From the NCBI GenBank assembly GCA_016795155.1, contig JAEUIE010000033.1, positions 1 through 64,000 of the forward strand: DNA of 64,000 nucleotides, read 5' to 3'. Origin of the DNA: Planctomycetia bacterium. Lineage in GTDB: Bacteria > Planctomycetota > Planctomycetia > Gemmatales > HRBIN36. A program made the translations under genes and the position numbers. Positions 55,810-64,000 of this stretch are shown piece after piece; position 1 is the first letter of the stretch; each line of letters starts with the position of its first letter. The notes under the pieces were generated by a model. The model did not search any database and was not told the origin of the DNA. It saw only the letters and a list, made by a program, of their open reading frames with translations.

Positions 55810-55853
55810 TTTTGTGGGACTCGTTTCCTTCGTTACATTCGTGTCCCACAGGG

Positions 55854-56594
55854 TTACCACAATTGCCATTGTTCATACGCCAGAATGTACCCCGCCAGGA
55901 CTGCATTGCTGGCGGCATGGGCGATAACGCAAGCCCAAAGATTCCTGGTCTTCCAGTACAGCCAGTGAATCATCAATATCCAGACTAATGCCGCAGTCCA
56001 TTCAGCATGCACCGCGACAAAAGCAAGCGTCACAATGATGACGCTCGCCCGGGTCAACTTGCCTAGAGGCACCTGTTGCCAGCGTTCATCAATAATGATG
56101 CGAATAAGAAACCCACGCCAGAATAATTCTTCCATGATCGGGACCGCAACGACCATACCAATCAATCGAATCAGCAGAAACCCATACGCTGCTGCATCAG
56201 CACCGTCGGCAAAAGGCTGATAAGCTGTCCTGCTCGCCGGCTTAATCCACTCTACCAGGTCAGGTATGTTGAACCATTCAGCCAACTTCGCCACGATACC
56301 CGGCAACACCAACTGTTCAAAGTTCCACTTGCACAGCACAATCCAGATGATGCCTCCCACGATGCCTGCCAGCAGCCCCAGCCCGGCACCATTCCACGAC
56401 CAGGCTGGATAATATCGGCGCCCCCACCACAAGGCACCCAGCACCGCGACAACCTTGAACTCATAAATCGGGGTGAAATAACCTTTCAGCGACTCTAGCC
56501 CTTCGAGCGAAGTAAACACACCAAAGAACAGGAAGGGCAACACATACGCCAGGAATGGTTTCCACGATGTTTCTGCAGTTTCTGGAACTGACAC
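55854..56594 (-). CDS. CPBP-family intramembrane metalloprotease
   Basis: 246 residues with about seven membrane helices. The Abi/CAAX-protease motifs are present: E155-E156 and R160 in PIMEELFWRGFL, H196 in FVAVHAEW, and H226 with N230 in CVIAHAASNAVL. The length and motif spacing resemble the CAAX protease-related proteins found near exosortase systems, but no exosortase is in the window. It starts 3 nt downstream of the M24 peptidase stop on the same strand. Substrate unknown. Confidence 0.87.
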   Translation of the reverse strand: MSVPETAETSWKPFLAYVLPFLFFGVFTSLEGLESLKGYFTPIYEFKVVAVLGALWWGRRYYPAWSWNGAGLGLLAGIVGGIIWIVLCKWNFEQLVLPGIVAKLAEWFNIPDLVEWIKPASRTAYQPFADGADAAAYGFLLIRLIGMVVAVPIMEELFWRGFLIRIIIDERWQQVPLGKLTRASVIIVTLAFVAVHAEWTAALVWILMIHWLYWKTRNLWACVIAHAASNAVLAGYILAYEQWQLW

Positions 56595-56597
56595 AGG

Positions 56598-57734
56598 TTA
56601 AACCTCCAGCTTCAACGCATGATTGGAAAGCAGTTCAAAGCCCTGATCGGTAATCAGATAATTGCGTTCGAACCGCATGCCGCCCACACCTTTGATGTAA
56701 AGCCCCGGCTCCAGTGTCAGCACATCGCCTGCCATCAGGGTGTCAGAACTTTCAGGCACCAGAAATGGGGCTTCAGGATGTCCCAAGCCTATGCCATGCC
56801 CAGTATGATGGGGGAAGTAGGTGTTCAGATGCTTTTGCTCAAACACCTCGCGAACGGTGCGATCAATATCCTTGGCCAAGGCCCCGGCTTTCAATTTCTT
56901 CTCACCGGCCTGTATCGCCTCCATGCAGGCGTGATACATATCCCGTTGTCGGTCACTGGCTTTGCCATCGCAGATATGCGTGTTGGCGAAATCAGCACGG
57001 TACTGGCCAACGATGGTCGAGAAATCGAGCAAAACCAGTTCACCTGACTGCACCTTGCGATCCGAAGGCGGCCCGCCTACCGATTCGGTTCGCGGCCCGG
57101 TGACAAAATCGCCATAGATAATCGCCTGCCCCCGGGTTGCAGTCATCGCGGCATTCTGCACCAGGAAGAAAATCTCCAGTTCGCTCATGCCAGGCTTGAT
57201 GCTTTTCAGGCCAGCAGCCATCCCCGCCTCACCCGCACGCATCGATACTTTCAATACTTCCAGTTCATCAGCATCCTTTCTCCGCTTCATGGCATGAATG
57301 ATGGCATCCACATTCTGTACCTTGCTATTGGCTGGCAAACCCTGCAGCACACCGGCAGGCACCTGGGAAAACTCGATTGCCACGCTGCTGGCTTTGCTTT
57401 TCTTCACTCGTTCCAGAACATTACTGACCAGCAAGGCTTCCCGATGCGGTGCAGAATGCTTCCCATCGTACCAGGGCGGAGCCACCACTTCATCGACAAA
57501 CGACACATCGCAGAAGCCCTTCACCATGCTGTCTGCAATCAGAACTGCCTTGCTGTCCCGCTGCAGCATCAGCACCGCACCAGCATCATTGCTGCGAAAA
57601 ACAAAAGGCGACTGATGGTAGCCGCAAAAATAATAGAGATGTTGCGGATCGTAAATGAGAATAATATCCGCCTGTTCAGGCAGAGCCTTCCAAAGCCTCT
57701 CGCGACGCCCTCGACAACCTTCCAGAGTAAGCAT
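56598..57734 (-). CDS. M24-family aminopeptidase (Xaa-Pro type)
   Basis: 378 residues. The N-terminal creatinase-like domain spans 1-150; the pita-bread metallopeptidase domain has all five ligands: D237 in LLDFST, D248 in YRADFANTH, H313 in HHTGHGIGLGHPEAP, E342 in LTLEPGLY and E356 in MRFERNYLI. Removes N-terminal residues next to proline, or acts as a prolidase. No signal peptide. It leads a two-gene unit with the CPBP protease. Confidence 0.92.
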   Translation of the reverse strand: MLTLEGCRGRRERLWKALPEQADIILIYDPQHLYYFCGYHQSPFVFRSNDAGAVLMLQRDSKAVLIADSMVKGFCDVSFVDEVVAPPWYDGKHSAPHREALLVSNVLERVKKSKASSVAIEFSQVPAGVLQGLPANSKVQNVDAIIHAMKRRKDADELEVLKVSMRAGEAGMAAGLKSIKPGMSELEIFFLVQNAAMTATRGQAIIYGDFVTGPRTESVGGPPSDRKVQSGELVLLDFSTIVGQYRADFANTHICDGKASDRQRDMYHACMEAIQAGEKKLKAGALAKDIDRTVREVFEQKHLNTYFPHHTGHGIGLGHPEAPFLVPESSDTLMAGDVLTLEPGLYIKGVGGMRFERNYLITDQGFELLSNHALKLEV

Positions 57735-57806
57735 GGCTAACCTGTCTTTTCCAATTTGGCTGATTGAAGTAGTATCTGAATCCGACTGTCACCAGTCTAC
57801 TGGAAC

Positions 57807-59366
57807 ATGGATGAAGTCCGCAGGCAAGACACTATGTCAATTTCCTATGAGATATCCGGACGCAGACATTGGGCTTATCCCATACAACTTCAGACGCGAA
57901 CAGCCTGGTGGCAGTTGGCACCGGTGCAGTGCGGATTCCTGATAGTGTGGTCGTTGCTGTTGTTCGTATATGGCATCCATCAGGGTGATCTCTACCGCAC
58001 GGAAGGCTTGCGTGCTGTGCTCGGTGCAGAAATGTACCGCACAGGCGACTGGGTGATTCCCCGTTTGTATGGCGAGTCGATCCTCACCAAGCCGCCAATG
58101 CTCTATTGGGCCATCGCACTCACGGGACAACTGTATGGCGAAGTAACCGTCTGGGCGACTCGCTTACCCGCTGCCTTTGCCGGCATGCTCGCAGTACTCG
58201 TCGTCTGGGCTGTATTTCGACGATATTACTCGCCATCCATTACACTGCTGGCTGCTTTGGCACTCCCCTGTACCGGCATGTGGCTCGAAAAGGCATCGAG
58301 TGCCGAGATTGATACTCTGCTCATTTTCTGGGTACTGGCCGCCTGGGCCTGCTTTATACGACTGATGGAAGTCTTGTCGCAGAAGCAATCTTCATACCAG
58401 CAACTCTTCTGGTGGTGCGCTGCATTGCTCTGTGTTGCCGGTGGCGTACTCACCAAGTGGACAGGATTTCTGTTCTTCTATGCCATGGCTATTCCCTGCC
58501 TGTTCTGGCACCGGCAATTCTGGCGACTCTTCCACTGGCATCATCTGCTTGCTGCCTTGCTGGGTGTTGCAGTGGTATTCAGCTGGCTCGGCTTGGTGAT
58601 CAACGAACTGGGTTGGTCGCAAGTTACAAGCATGTTGTGGAAAGAAGGCGCACCCCGTGTGCTGCATGGACAGAATGCCAGCCGAACGTTGGTTCTGGAA
58701 ACGTTGGCTCATCCATTTCTGGTGCTGGCTATCTGCCTGCCTTGGCCCATCTTCCTGGTTCATGCCTGGCGAAGGAAACTGTATCACCGTGATGCTAAGG
58801 TGCCTGTAACGATGCAAGTGATGATCGACCGCTCCCTCTGGTGTTGGGCATTGGCAGGCACCTTGATGATGACCTTCTTTCCAGACCACAACATCAGGCA
58901 GAGTTTTTCACTGGTTCCCGCCTGGACACTGTTGGGTGTGCTGGCACTTTGCCGACTCTTCCAGGCTGCTGCACTGCCATCCTGGATGCAGCAGAAACCA
59001 TTACGCGCACTGATGCTGGCCCTGGCTGTCTGGTGTGTGATCAAAATCGTTCACGTTGAAGTGCTGATTCCCGCTCGATTTGCCAAAAGGCCTTCACTCG
59101 ATGAACAAGCATTCAAACTCCAGCAGGCCATTCCGATTACTGCAACACTCTACATCTCAAAACTCAAAGATGAATGCCTGATGTTTCACTATGGCAGAGA
59201 AGTCATCAGGCTGCGAGAGTGGGATGGCATAATACCTACATATTGCTTGCTAACCGCCGCAGAATGTGCCAGTTGGCCTACAGAATTAGCTTCCCAAATA
59301 AAGCATGAAACACCTCTCCTTAATGCTCAATGCGAACCGATCTTCTTGGTACAACTGGCACGGTAA
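57807..59366 (+). CDS. GT39-type membrane glycosyltransferase (ArnT/PMT-like)
   Basis: 519 residues with about ten membrane helices. The first loop has GDLYRTEGLRAVLGAEMYRTGDWVIPRLYGESILTKPPMLYW, the pattern of ArnT/PMT-family glycosyltransferases, with an acidic residue in YRTE and the TKPPMLYW motif. These enzymes move sugars from polyprenyl phosphate donors to proteins or lipid A. The start may be ATG 57807 or 57834. A lipid A role would fit the LPS operon upstream but is inference. Confidence 0.85.
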   Translation: MDEVRRQDTMSISYEISGRRHWAYPIQLQTRTAWWQLAPVQCGFLIVWSLLLFVYGIHQGDLYRTEGLRAVLGAEMYRTGDWVIPRLYGESILTKPPMLYWAIALTGQLYGEVTVWATRLPAAFAGMLAVLVVWAVFRRYYSPSITLLAALALPCTGMWLEKASSAEIDTLLIFWVLAAWACFIRLMEVLSQKQSSYQQLFWWCAALLCVAGGVLTKWTGFLFFYAMAIPCLFWHRQFWRLFHWHHLLAALLGVAVVFSWLGLVINELGWSQVTSMLWKEGAPRVLHGQNASRTLVLETLAHPFLVLAICLPWPIFLVHAWRRKLYHRDAKVPVTMQVMIDRSLWCWALAGTLMMTFFPDHNIRQSFSLVPAWTLLGVLALCRLFQAAALPSWMQQKPLRALMLALAVWCVIKIVHVEVLIPARFAKRPSLDEQAFKLQQAIPITATLYISKLKDECLMFHYGREVIRLREWDGIIPTYCLLTAAECASWPTELASQIKHETPLLNAQCEPIFLVQLAR

Positions 59367-59380
59367 CTATTGACACTCGA

Positions 59381-59484
59381 GATGGGTGCCACGGTTTCGT
59401 CGTACTCGACGTAACCGTGCAGCGTAAACGTGGCAGACAACTTGGCATTGTTACGCTGAGTACAGCGAAACAATGGCACCCATC
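59381..59484. repeat. double-hairpin palindromic element, best copy
   Basis: Outer arms GATGGGTGCCA (59381-59391) and TGGCACCCATC (59474-59484) are exact reverse complements. Inside, CACGGTTTCGTCG (59390-59402), loop TACT, CGACGTAACCGTG (59407-59419) forms hairpin 1. TTGGCATTGTTACGCTG, loop AGTA (59459-59462), CAGCGAAACAATGGCA forms hairpin 2. Loops are complementary to each other and each stem has one conserved T-T or A-A mismatch. It fills the space between the GT39 and ECF sigma genes. Confidence 0.85.
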
Positions 59485-59520
59485 TTGCATACCGATTGCA
59501 TCTTAATCGCCCACTAGACA

Positions 59521-61164
59521 TTACTTCTCAGGCACCGTCGCTACGGCATCAGGCTTATTCCCCGTACGCCAGACCGTGACTGCCACCTGCTTCAAATCTT
59601 TTCGTTGCACCTTCAACATCACGTAGGGATAGTTTTTGTAATTCCATTTCTCAGACTCTGGTGGCTTGCCATCATAGTTGAGCAGAAGGTGGGCTACTCC
59701 ATTCTTATCGGGTGCAATCCAGCATTTCTCCAACGGAGACAATGTCACGCAGTTGGTTGGCTCCAGCACTGTCACCACCAGCATGGCTTCCTTGTTCCAG
59801 TCGATTTGAAACATGCTCCCATCCCACGATGGATCTCGCATCACCTGCACATTGGGTGGAAATTCCACCTTCGGAGCTTTCTCGGTACAATCCCGAAATT
59901 CCTGTTCACACAAAATAAGACTGACCAGCAGCGTCTTCCCATCAAACTGCTGCTTGACTGGCCGAGGCAGCAAGGGAACCATGCCAATCTGCATACTTCC
60001 CGACGAGGAAACAACATTCTTTGCCAGCGTAGTACGTTCACTGGCAGAGGGAACCCGATCAGCAGGCGGCACGGGAATTTCAGGTAGAGTGTACGGAGCA
60101 CCTTTGCCTTGCTGCGGTGAATTCGCCAACTGCTGAGGCATGGGTATCTCCGCATTTTGTCTTGGCGGGGGTGGGGCCTGCGTCGGTATATCGTTGGAAT
60201 CTACTTGTTGCTGCTGCTGACTTTGCCCCTGCTGAGTTGCCTGTCTCCAGGGCGAAATCTCTGGAACTGTAGCAGCAGTTGGAGACGCAGCTGAAATGTT
60301 GTTTTCTGTTACCGAAGCTACTATCGGCTGCACCTTGGCCAGATGATAGCCCGAAGCAAGAGCCCACCAGCCTACCCCTCCAGCAAGCAATGCACCCGCC
60401 AGCAACGATGAAATAATCCAGCCAATCGGTTTCCGGGTCGTCAGCAAAGTTGCAATCACGGGTGAAACAGCTGTTGCAGTCGATGCACCCGATTGCAGCA
60501 ACCCGACTGCCTGACGGGCAATCTCTGGTGCCAGGCGGTTAATCATCACACCACTCACCTGGGTACCCATGAGGACGGCACCACCTGCAGTTCCATGCTG
60601 TAGCAGTTGTTTCTTCAATTTTAACCTGGCTCGGTAGAGTAGCCCATGAACAGCAGCAGGGGACTGGTTCAAGTGCAAAGCTGCCTCATCACGCGAAAGC
60701 CCTTGAATCAGGCATAGATCAATGACCGATTGATATTCAGGTGACAGGAATCTCTTCTCTTCCTGCCACCATCCTTTTAATAACTCTTCTCTGCAGGCAG
60801 CCGATGGTTGTCGGGAAATCTGAGCCAGTTTCTCTCTTCGTTTGCGTTGCTGCATGGCTAATCTCCGCGCTAACCGACGGGCAACACCTACCAGCCAGCC
60901 TGCAACACTGTCAGGCTTCCTGAGCTGGGCTGCACGCTGGGCCAATAGCAAGAACGTTGCCTGCAGCACATCTTCTGCATCAGCAGGCTCCATCAATTCT
61001 CTTTGGCATTGCCGCCAGACGAGAGTGCCATGCCGACGCACCAGCGTTTCAAACGCACTGGATGATCTTTGTTGAACAAACTGTTGCAAGAGTGCACCAT
61101 CAGAAACTGAATCCAATTCAGTCTGATACTGTACACGACGAAGAATATTGCCCCATGCTGCCAT
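59521..61164 (-). CDS. ECF sigma factor with membrane anchor and extracytoplasmic C-terminal extension
   Basis: 547 residues. Sigma-70 region 2 spans 35-105 (ADAEDVLQATFLLLAQRA, SVAGWLVGVARRLARRLA) and region 4 spans 135-190 (GLSRDEAALHLNQSPAAVHGLLYRARLKLKK). A helix at 247-270 (GWIISSLLAGALLAGGVGWWAL) anchors it. Beyond the helix is a Gln/Pro-rich linker (about 310-360) and a C-terminal domain with FPPNVQVMRDPSWDG. It resembles planctomycete ECF factors that carry fused sensor regions in place of a separate anti-sigma factor. Targets unknown. Confidence 0.9.
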   Translation of the reverse strand: MAAWGNILRRVQYQTELDSVSDGALLQQFVQQRSSSAFETLVRRHGTLVWRQCQRELMEPADAEDVLQATFLLLAQRAAQLRKPDSVAGWLVGVARRLARRLAMQQRKRREKLAQISRQPSAACREELLKGWWQEEKRFLSPEYQSVIDLCLIQGLSRDEAALHLNQSPAAVHGLLYRARLKLKKQLLQHGTAGGAVLMGTQVSGVMINRLAPEIARQAVGLLQSGASTATAVSPVIATLLTTRKPIGWIISSLLAGALLAGGVGWWALASGYHLAKVQPIVASVTENNISAASPTAATVPEISPWRQATQQGQSQQQQQVDSNDIPTQAPPPPRQNAEIPMPQQLANSPQQGKGAPYTLPEIPVPPADRVPSASERTTLAKNVVSSSGSMQIGMVPLLPRPVKQQFDGKTLLVSLILCEQEFRDCTEKAPKVEFPPNVQVMRDPSWDGSMFQIDWNKEAMLVVTVLEPTNCVTLSPLEKCWIAPDKNGVAHLLLNYDGKPPESEKWNYKNYPYVMLKVQRKDLKQVAVTVWRTGNKPDAVATVPEK

Positions 61165-61243
61165 ACAACACCTTCCTTCTGCTCTAATAGGGAAAGTGCA
61201 TCATGAACTTTACGGCGCGCGCCACTTTATTCTATTTTTTTCG

Positions 61244-62434
61244 TCAGGCTACCGGAAATGACAAGCGGAAAGTGGTGCCCTCTCCTACCTTGCTATCAAC
61301 ATGAATGCTTCCACCGAGTTTCAGCATGATTCGCTGGACGGATGCCAATCCCAGGCCAGTGCCCTTGGCTGCATCCTTGGTAGTGAAGAAGGGTTGAAAC
61401 AGATTGGCCTGCGTCGCTTCATCCATGCCAGAACCGGTATCAGTTATTTCCATCAGTACGCGCTGATTAGCAGGATCAGGCAGCGACCGAATGGTGACTC
61501 TACCTGAGTCGGCTATTGCATCCCGGGCATTGAGCACTAGGTTCATCAGCACCTGTTCCACCGAACCGACATCTGCCCTTATCTCAGGCAACCCGGTGGT
61601 AAGCTGCAGCTTCAGTTCGATCTTTTTACCCAAGGCACTGTGCAGCATGCGCTGCAAATCGGTAATGACCGTATTCAATCTCAATTTCTGAGGAGGCTGC
61701 ATTTGGCGACGGCTGAAATCCAGCATGTGTCGTGACATCTCCGATGCTATCAACCCTGCCTTGCGAATCTCCACCAGCATCTGTTTGATATCTTCTGATG
61801 TCTCTGCTTCCAATGCCAGGTCAGCGAAGTTCAGAATGACCGTCAGATAATTATTGAAATCATGTGCGACGCCACCTGCCAGGAGTCCCATGGCCTGCAT
61901 GCGTTCACTTTGCCGCAGCTGAGCCTCGAAACGCCGTCGCTCCGTAACATTGCGGGCAATCACTTCAACACAGACAGTTTTGCCTTCCACGCGATCACGC
62001 CGCAAGCTCATTTCCAGATGAACCTGCTGCTGATCCTTATCCATCAGCACCAGGTTGCCTCGAACATATTCTTTGCTGCCATCCAGCGAAAGCGAATCGC
62101 TGCTGCCTGTCTGAGCAAAGTCGCTGAGATTCTTACCAATCAACTCTTCTTTTTTGTAACCCAGCAGTTCGGCACCAGCTTTATTGATTGCCAGGATGGT
62201 GCCAACGCGATCCAGCCGAAAAATGACATCACTGGCATGCTCAACCAGTTCAGCGTAGAAATGTTCCTGCTGACGATCATGCTCTTGTTGTGCTTTCTGC
62301 TGACTGGCTTGCTTCATCAATCGTGCACGCAGCCAAGTGGCCCAAACCATCAGAACTATGGTCAATGCAGCGATACTGACCAGAAGAAATCGACCATCAT
62401 TCCAGAACGTAGGTATTTGCGCGAGCATTATCAC
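61244..62434 (-). CDS. membrane PAS-domain sensor histidine kinase
   Basis: 396 residues: one N-terminal helix (LLVSIAALTIVLMVWATWL), a PAS domain about 60-170 (LVEHASDVIFRLDRVGTILAINKAGAELLGY), and a HisKA domain with phospho-acceptor H191 in GGVAHDFNNYLTVI. The ATPase domain has N in LMNLVLNARDAI, DTGSGM and TKDAAKGTGLGLASVQRI. No receiver or partner regulator is adjacent, so its regulator is unlinked; the NtrC-type protein at 13668-15074 is one candidate of the right class. Confidence 0.92.
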   Translation of the reverse strand: MIMLAQIPTFWNDGRFLLVSIAALTIVLMVWATWLRARLMKQASQQKAQQEHDRQQEHFYAELVEHASDVIFRLDRVGTILAINKAGAELLGYKKEELIGKNLSDFAQTGSSDSLSLDGSKEYVRGNLVLMDKDQQQVHLEMSLRRDRVEGKTVCVEVIARNVTERRRFEAQLRQSERMQAMGLLAGGVAHDFNNYLTVILNFADLALEAETSEDIKQMLVEIRKAGLIASEMSRHMLDFSRRQMQPPQKLRLNTVITDLQRMLHSALGKKIELKLQLTTGLPEIRADVGSVEQVLMNLVLNARDAIADSGRVTIRSLPDPANQRVLMEITDTGSGMDEATQANLFQPFFTTKDAAKGTGLGLASVQRIMLKLGGSIHVDSKVGEGTTFRLSFPVA

Positions 62435-62544
62435 TGTGTAATCTTTGTGAGGTCAGTGCATTGTTGCACTTTTGCACAATAATTAAACAAGCAATTTTAA
62501 AGAATCAGCAAAAATCCAGAAATTTTGATACTTCCACTACTATT

Positions 62545-63534
62545 TCAACGCCTGTCATCAAAGCCATGCGGATGGCTACGGTGCCATTTCCAGGCTGTTT
62601 CGACAATCTCATACAGACTTCCCAATCGAGGTTTCCACCCAAGTCTGCTTTGAGCCAGCGCAGCACTGGCCACCAGAATCGCTGGGTCGCCTGCACGACG
62701 TGAACCTTCGACCACATTGACCAGGCATCCAGTCACTTCGCTGCAGACTTTGATAACCTCGCGAACACTATGCCCCTGACCTGTTCCCAGATTCAAACAA
62801 AGCCCCTTGCCCGGAGTAATGGCTGACAGGGCACGCAAATGTGCCTCCGCCAAGTCCACCACATGAATGTAATCCCGAACGCAGGTACCATCTGGCGTAG
62901 GGTAATCGGTTCCAAAGACGTGAATTGCCTGCCTTTGCCCCAAAACTGTTTGCAGGATCAGCGGAATCAAATGCGATTCCGGGCTATGGTCTTCGCCAAT
63001 GTCCCCATCTGGATGAGCCCCCGCTGCATTGAAGTATCGCAACGCTGCATAACCCAAGCCGTATGCATGTGCTGCATCAGCAAGAGCCCACTCAATCATC
63101 AGCTTGGTTCGACCATAGGGATTGATAGGCTGTTGCGGAGTGGCTTCCGTAATGGGTATTTCAAACGGAGTTCCATAAGTGGCACAGGTACTGGAGAACA
63201 CCAATTTCTGAACCTGACAGGCCTGCATGGCTTCCAGCAGGATAAGTGTATTCGCTACATTGTTGCGATAATATTTGAAGGGATGTTCCACCGATTCGCC
63301 TACATAGGCAAACGCGGCAAAGTGAACTACCGCTTCGATCTTCTTCTCACGCAAAACTGCAATGAGCCTCTCACGCTCTGCCAGATCAGCAACAACTAAT
63401 CTATCCCCAGGCACCGCAGCTGCATGGCCAAACGACAGATTATCGTAAACCCAGACATCATGTCCATGTTCGAGAAACAGCCTGACCGCATGACTGCCAA
63501 TGTATCCTGCACCACCTGTTACCAGAAGACGCAT
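62545..63534 (-). CDS. galE: UDP-glucose 4-epimerase
   Basis: 329 residues of the extended SDR family. NAD site TGGAGYIGSHA (6-16), VVHFAAFAYVGES, catalytic Ser/Thr in FSSTCATYG and the YxxxK pair in NPYGRTKLMIEW. Converts UDP-glucose and UDP-galactose and supplies sugars for envelope polysaccharide. It ends convergent to nothing nearby and follows the protein at 63537-64000 by 2 nt on the same strand. Confidence 0.94.
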   Translation of the reverse strand: MRLLVTGGAGYIGSHAVRLFLEHGHDVWVYDNLSFGHAAAVPGDRLVVADLAERERLIAVLREKKIEAVVHFAAFAYVGESVEHPFKYYRNNVANTLILLEAMQACQVQKLVFSSTCATYGTPFEIPITEATPQQPINPYGRTKLMIEWALADAAHAYGLGYAALRYFNAAGAHPDGDIGEDHSPESHLIPLILQTVLGQRQAIHVFGTDYPTPDGTCVRDYIHVVDLAEAHLRALSAITPGKGLCLNLGTGQGHSVREVIKVCSEVTGCLVNVVEGSRRAGDPAILVASAALAQSRLGWKPRLGSLYEIVETAWKWHRSHPHGFDDRR

Positions 63535-63536
63535 AC

Positions 63537-64000
63537 TTATACTCCCCCAACCATGACAGCAGGCCGCTTAGCTGGGTCAGGCTCAGCTTCGCTGATCAAT
63601 TCATGCACCATCCACGGCACATTACCTTCACCAAACAGCAGGAAGCCGATCATGCCTGCTACCGGTGATTCTTCCGTCCATCCAAAATGAATTTCCGGAG
63701 GCTTACCGACCTTGGCCAGTTCCAGAACCACCGCTGCCAGCGTATGTGCGATCGAAGCTGAGCGAGTGATTTTCAGCATATACCGGCCTTCTTCGCTTAA
63801 CACTTCCAGAACGGGCTGCTGATAAAAATCACTCGCATCATGCAGTTCTACTTCAATAAACAAAATGGGCATATTCTCAGGCAGACGATGCTCCCGGCGT
63901 ATCATCTTTTCCTTCTCTTCAAGACTGCGTCGGCCTGGACGATGTGGCACCAGAATAGGCCACTCCGATGCACGAATGCTTTCCCATAAAAACCTGGATT
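63537..64000 (-). CDS. C-terminal end of a larger protein, possibly an APC-type permease (cut by window edge)
   Basis: The frame stays open to the window edge, reading FLWESIRASEWPILVPHRPGRR before the internal methionine at 63950, so the visible 154 residues are only the C-terminal part. It contains LEEKEKMIRREHRLPENMPILFIEVEL, SIAHTLAAVVLELAKVGKPPEIHFGW and FGEGNVPWMVHEL. I associate this soluble module with the C-termini of planctomycete amino-acid permeases of the APC superfamily, but no membrane segment is visible to prove it. Confidence 0.5.
   Translation of the reverse strand, partial: SRFLWESIRASEWPILVPHRPGRRSLEEKEKMIRREHRLPENMPILFIEVELHDASDFYQQPVLEVLSEEGRYMLKITRSASIAHTLAAVVLELAKVGKPPEIHFGWTEESPVAGMIGFLLFGEGNVPWMVHELISEAEPDPAKRPAVMVGGV

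Overview
The window looks like a piece of a planctomycete chromosome, most probably from the Gemmataceae or a close relative. The pointers are an N-terminal LEARDVPA-type motif ahead of a DUF4397/RTX surface protein, an ECF sigma factor carrying a long membrane-anchored C-terminal extension, remnants of the N-terminal module of Gemmata-type Ser/Thr kinases, a secreted redoxin/cytochrome c/copper-monooxygenase fusion, and G+C-balanced intergenic DNA full of palindromic repeats. No rRNA, tRNA, CRISPR array or intact prophage was found. One IS630-type transposase start is visible at the left edge.

Layout. 1-1040: IS630 edge abutting a 5'-truncated DUF6891 gene, and a small hypothetical gene. 1066-7603: a complete minus-strand SUF Fe-S operon in the order Rrf2 regulator, sufB, small membrane protein, sufC, sufD, sufS-sufE fusion. 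7620-9370: regulatory dyads, hairpin repeats and two hypothetical genes, one of them rich in G+C. 9473-16765: glutamate dehydrogenase, an orphan PhnD-like binding protein, an FHA-GAF-HD-GYP protein followed by an NtrC-type regulator, a TPR-like protein and an exported pyrophosphatase. 17045-21327: a tripartite ABC exporter (ATPase, double FtsX permease, HlyD-type adaptor). 21673-28135: a Tad/Flp pilus block (TadE, CpaB, TadG, CpaF, TadB, TadC), with a VOC protein overlapping its end. 28780-37668: mixed metabolic, RNA-binding and hypothetical genes, the secreted copper-monooxygenase fusion and a VapC-type toxin pair. 37754-43748: a VWA protein and its MoxR/Mg-chelatase-like ATPase partner on the minus strand, split by a plus-strand Na+/H+ antiporter, then RuvX.

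44053-49872 is an accessory stretch with several decayed or duplicated genes. It holds two truncated copies of a kinase N-terminal module, a frameshifted DUF4397/RTX surface protein, a duplicated pair of small membrane proteins that share their upstream DNA, and a secreted papain-like protease. 50134-55809 is a tightly packed lipopolysaccharide-core operon (HldE, heptosyltransferase II, two LPS-type sugar kinases, GT4 glycosyltransferase), evidence for a heptose-containing LPS. 55854-64000 holds a CPBP membrane protease, an M24 peptidase, a GT39 glycosyltransferase, the ECF sigma factor, a PAS histidine kinase, GalE and the C-terminus of a protein that runs off the window.

The most unusual structural signal is a dispersed palindromic repeat family. 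Two copies are double hairpins with TACT and AGTA loops (8441-8533 and 59381-59484), and two are single units (43861-43898 and 47026-47063).
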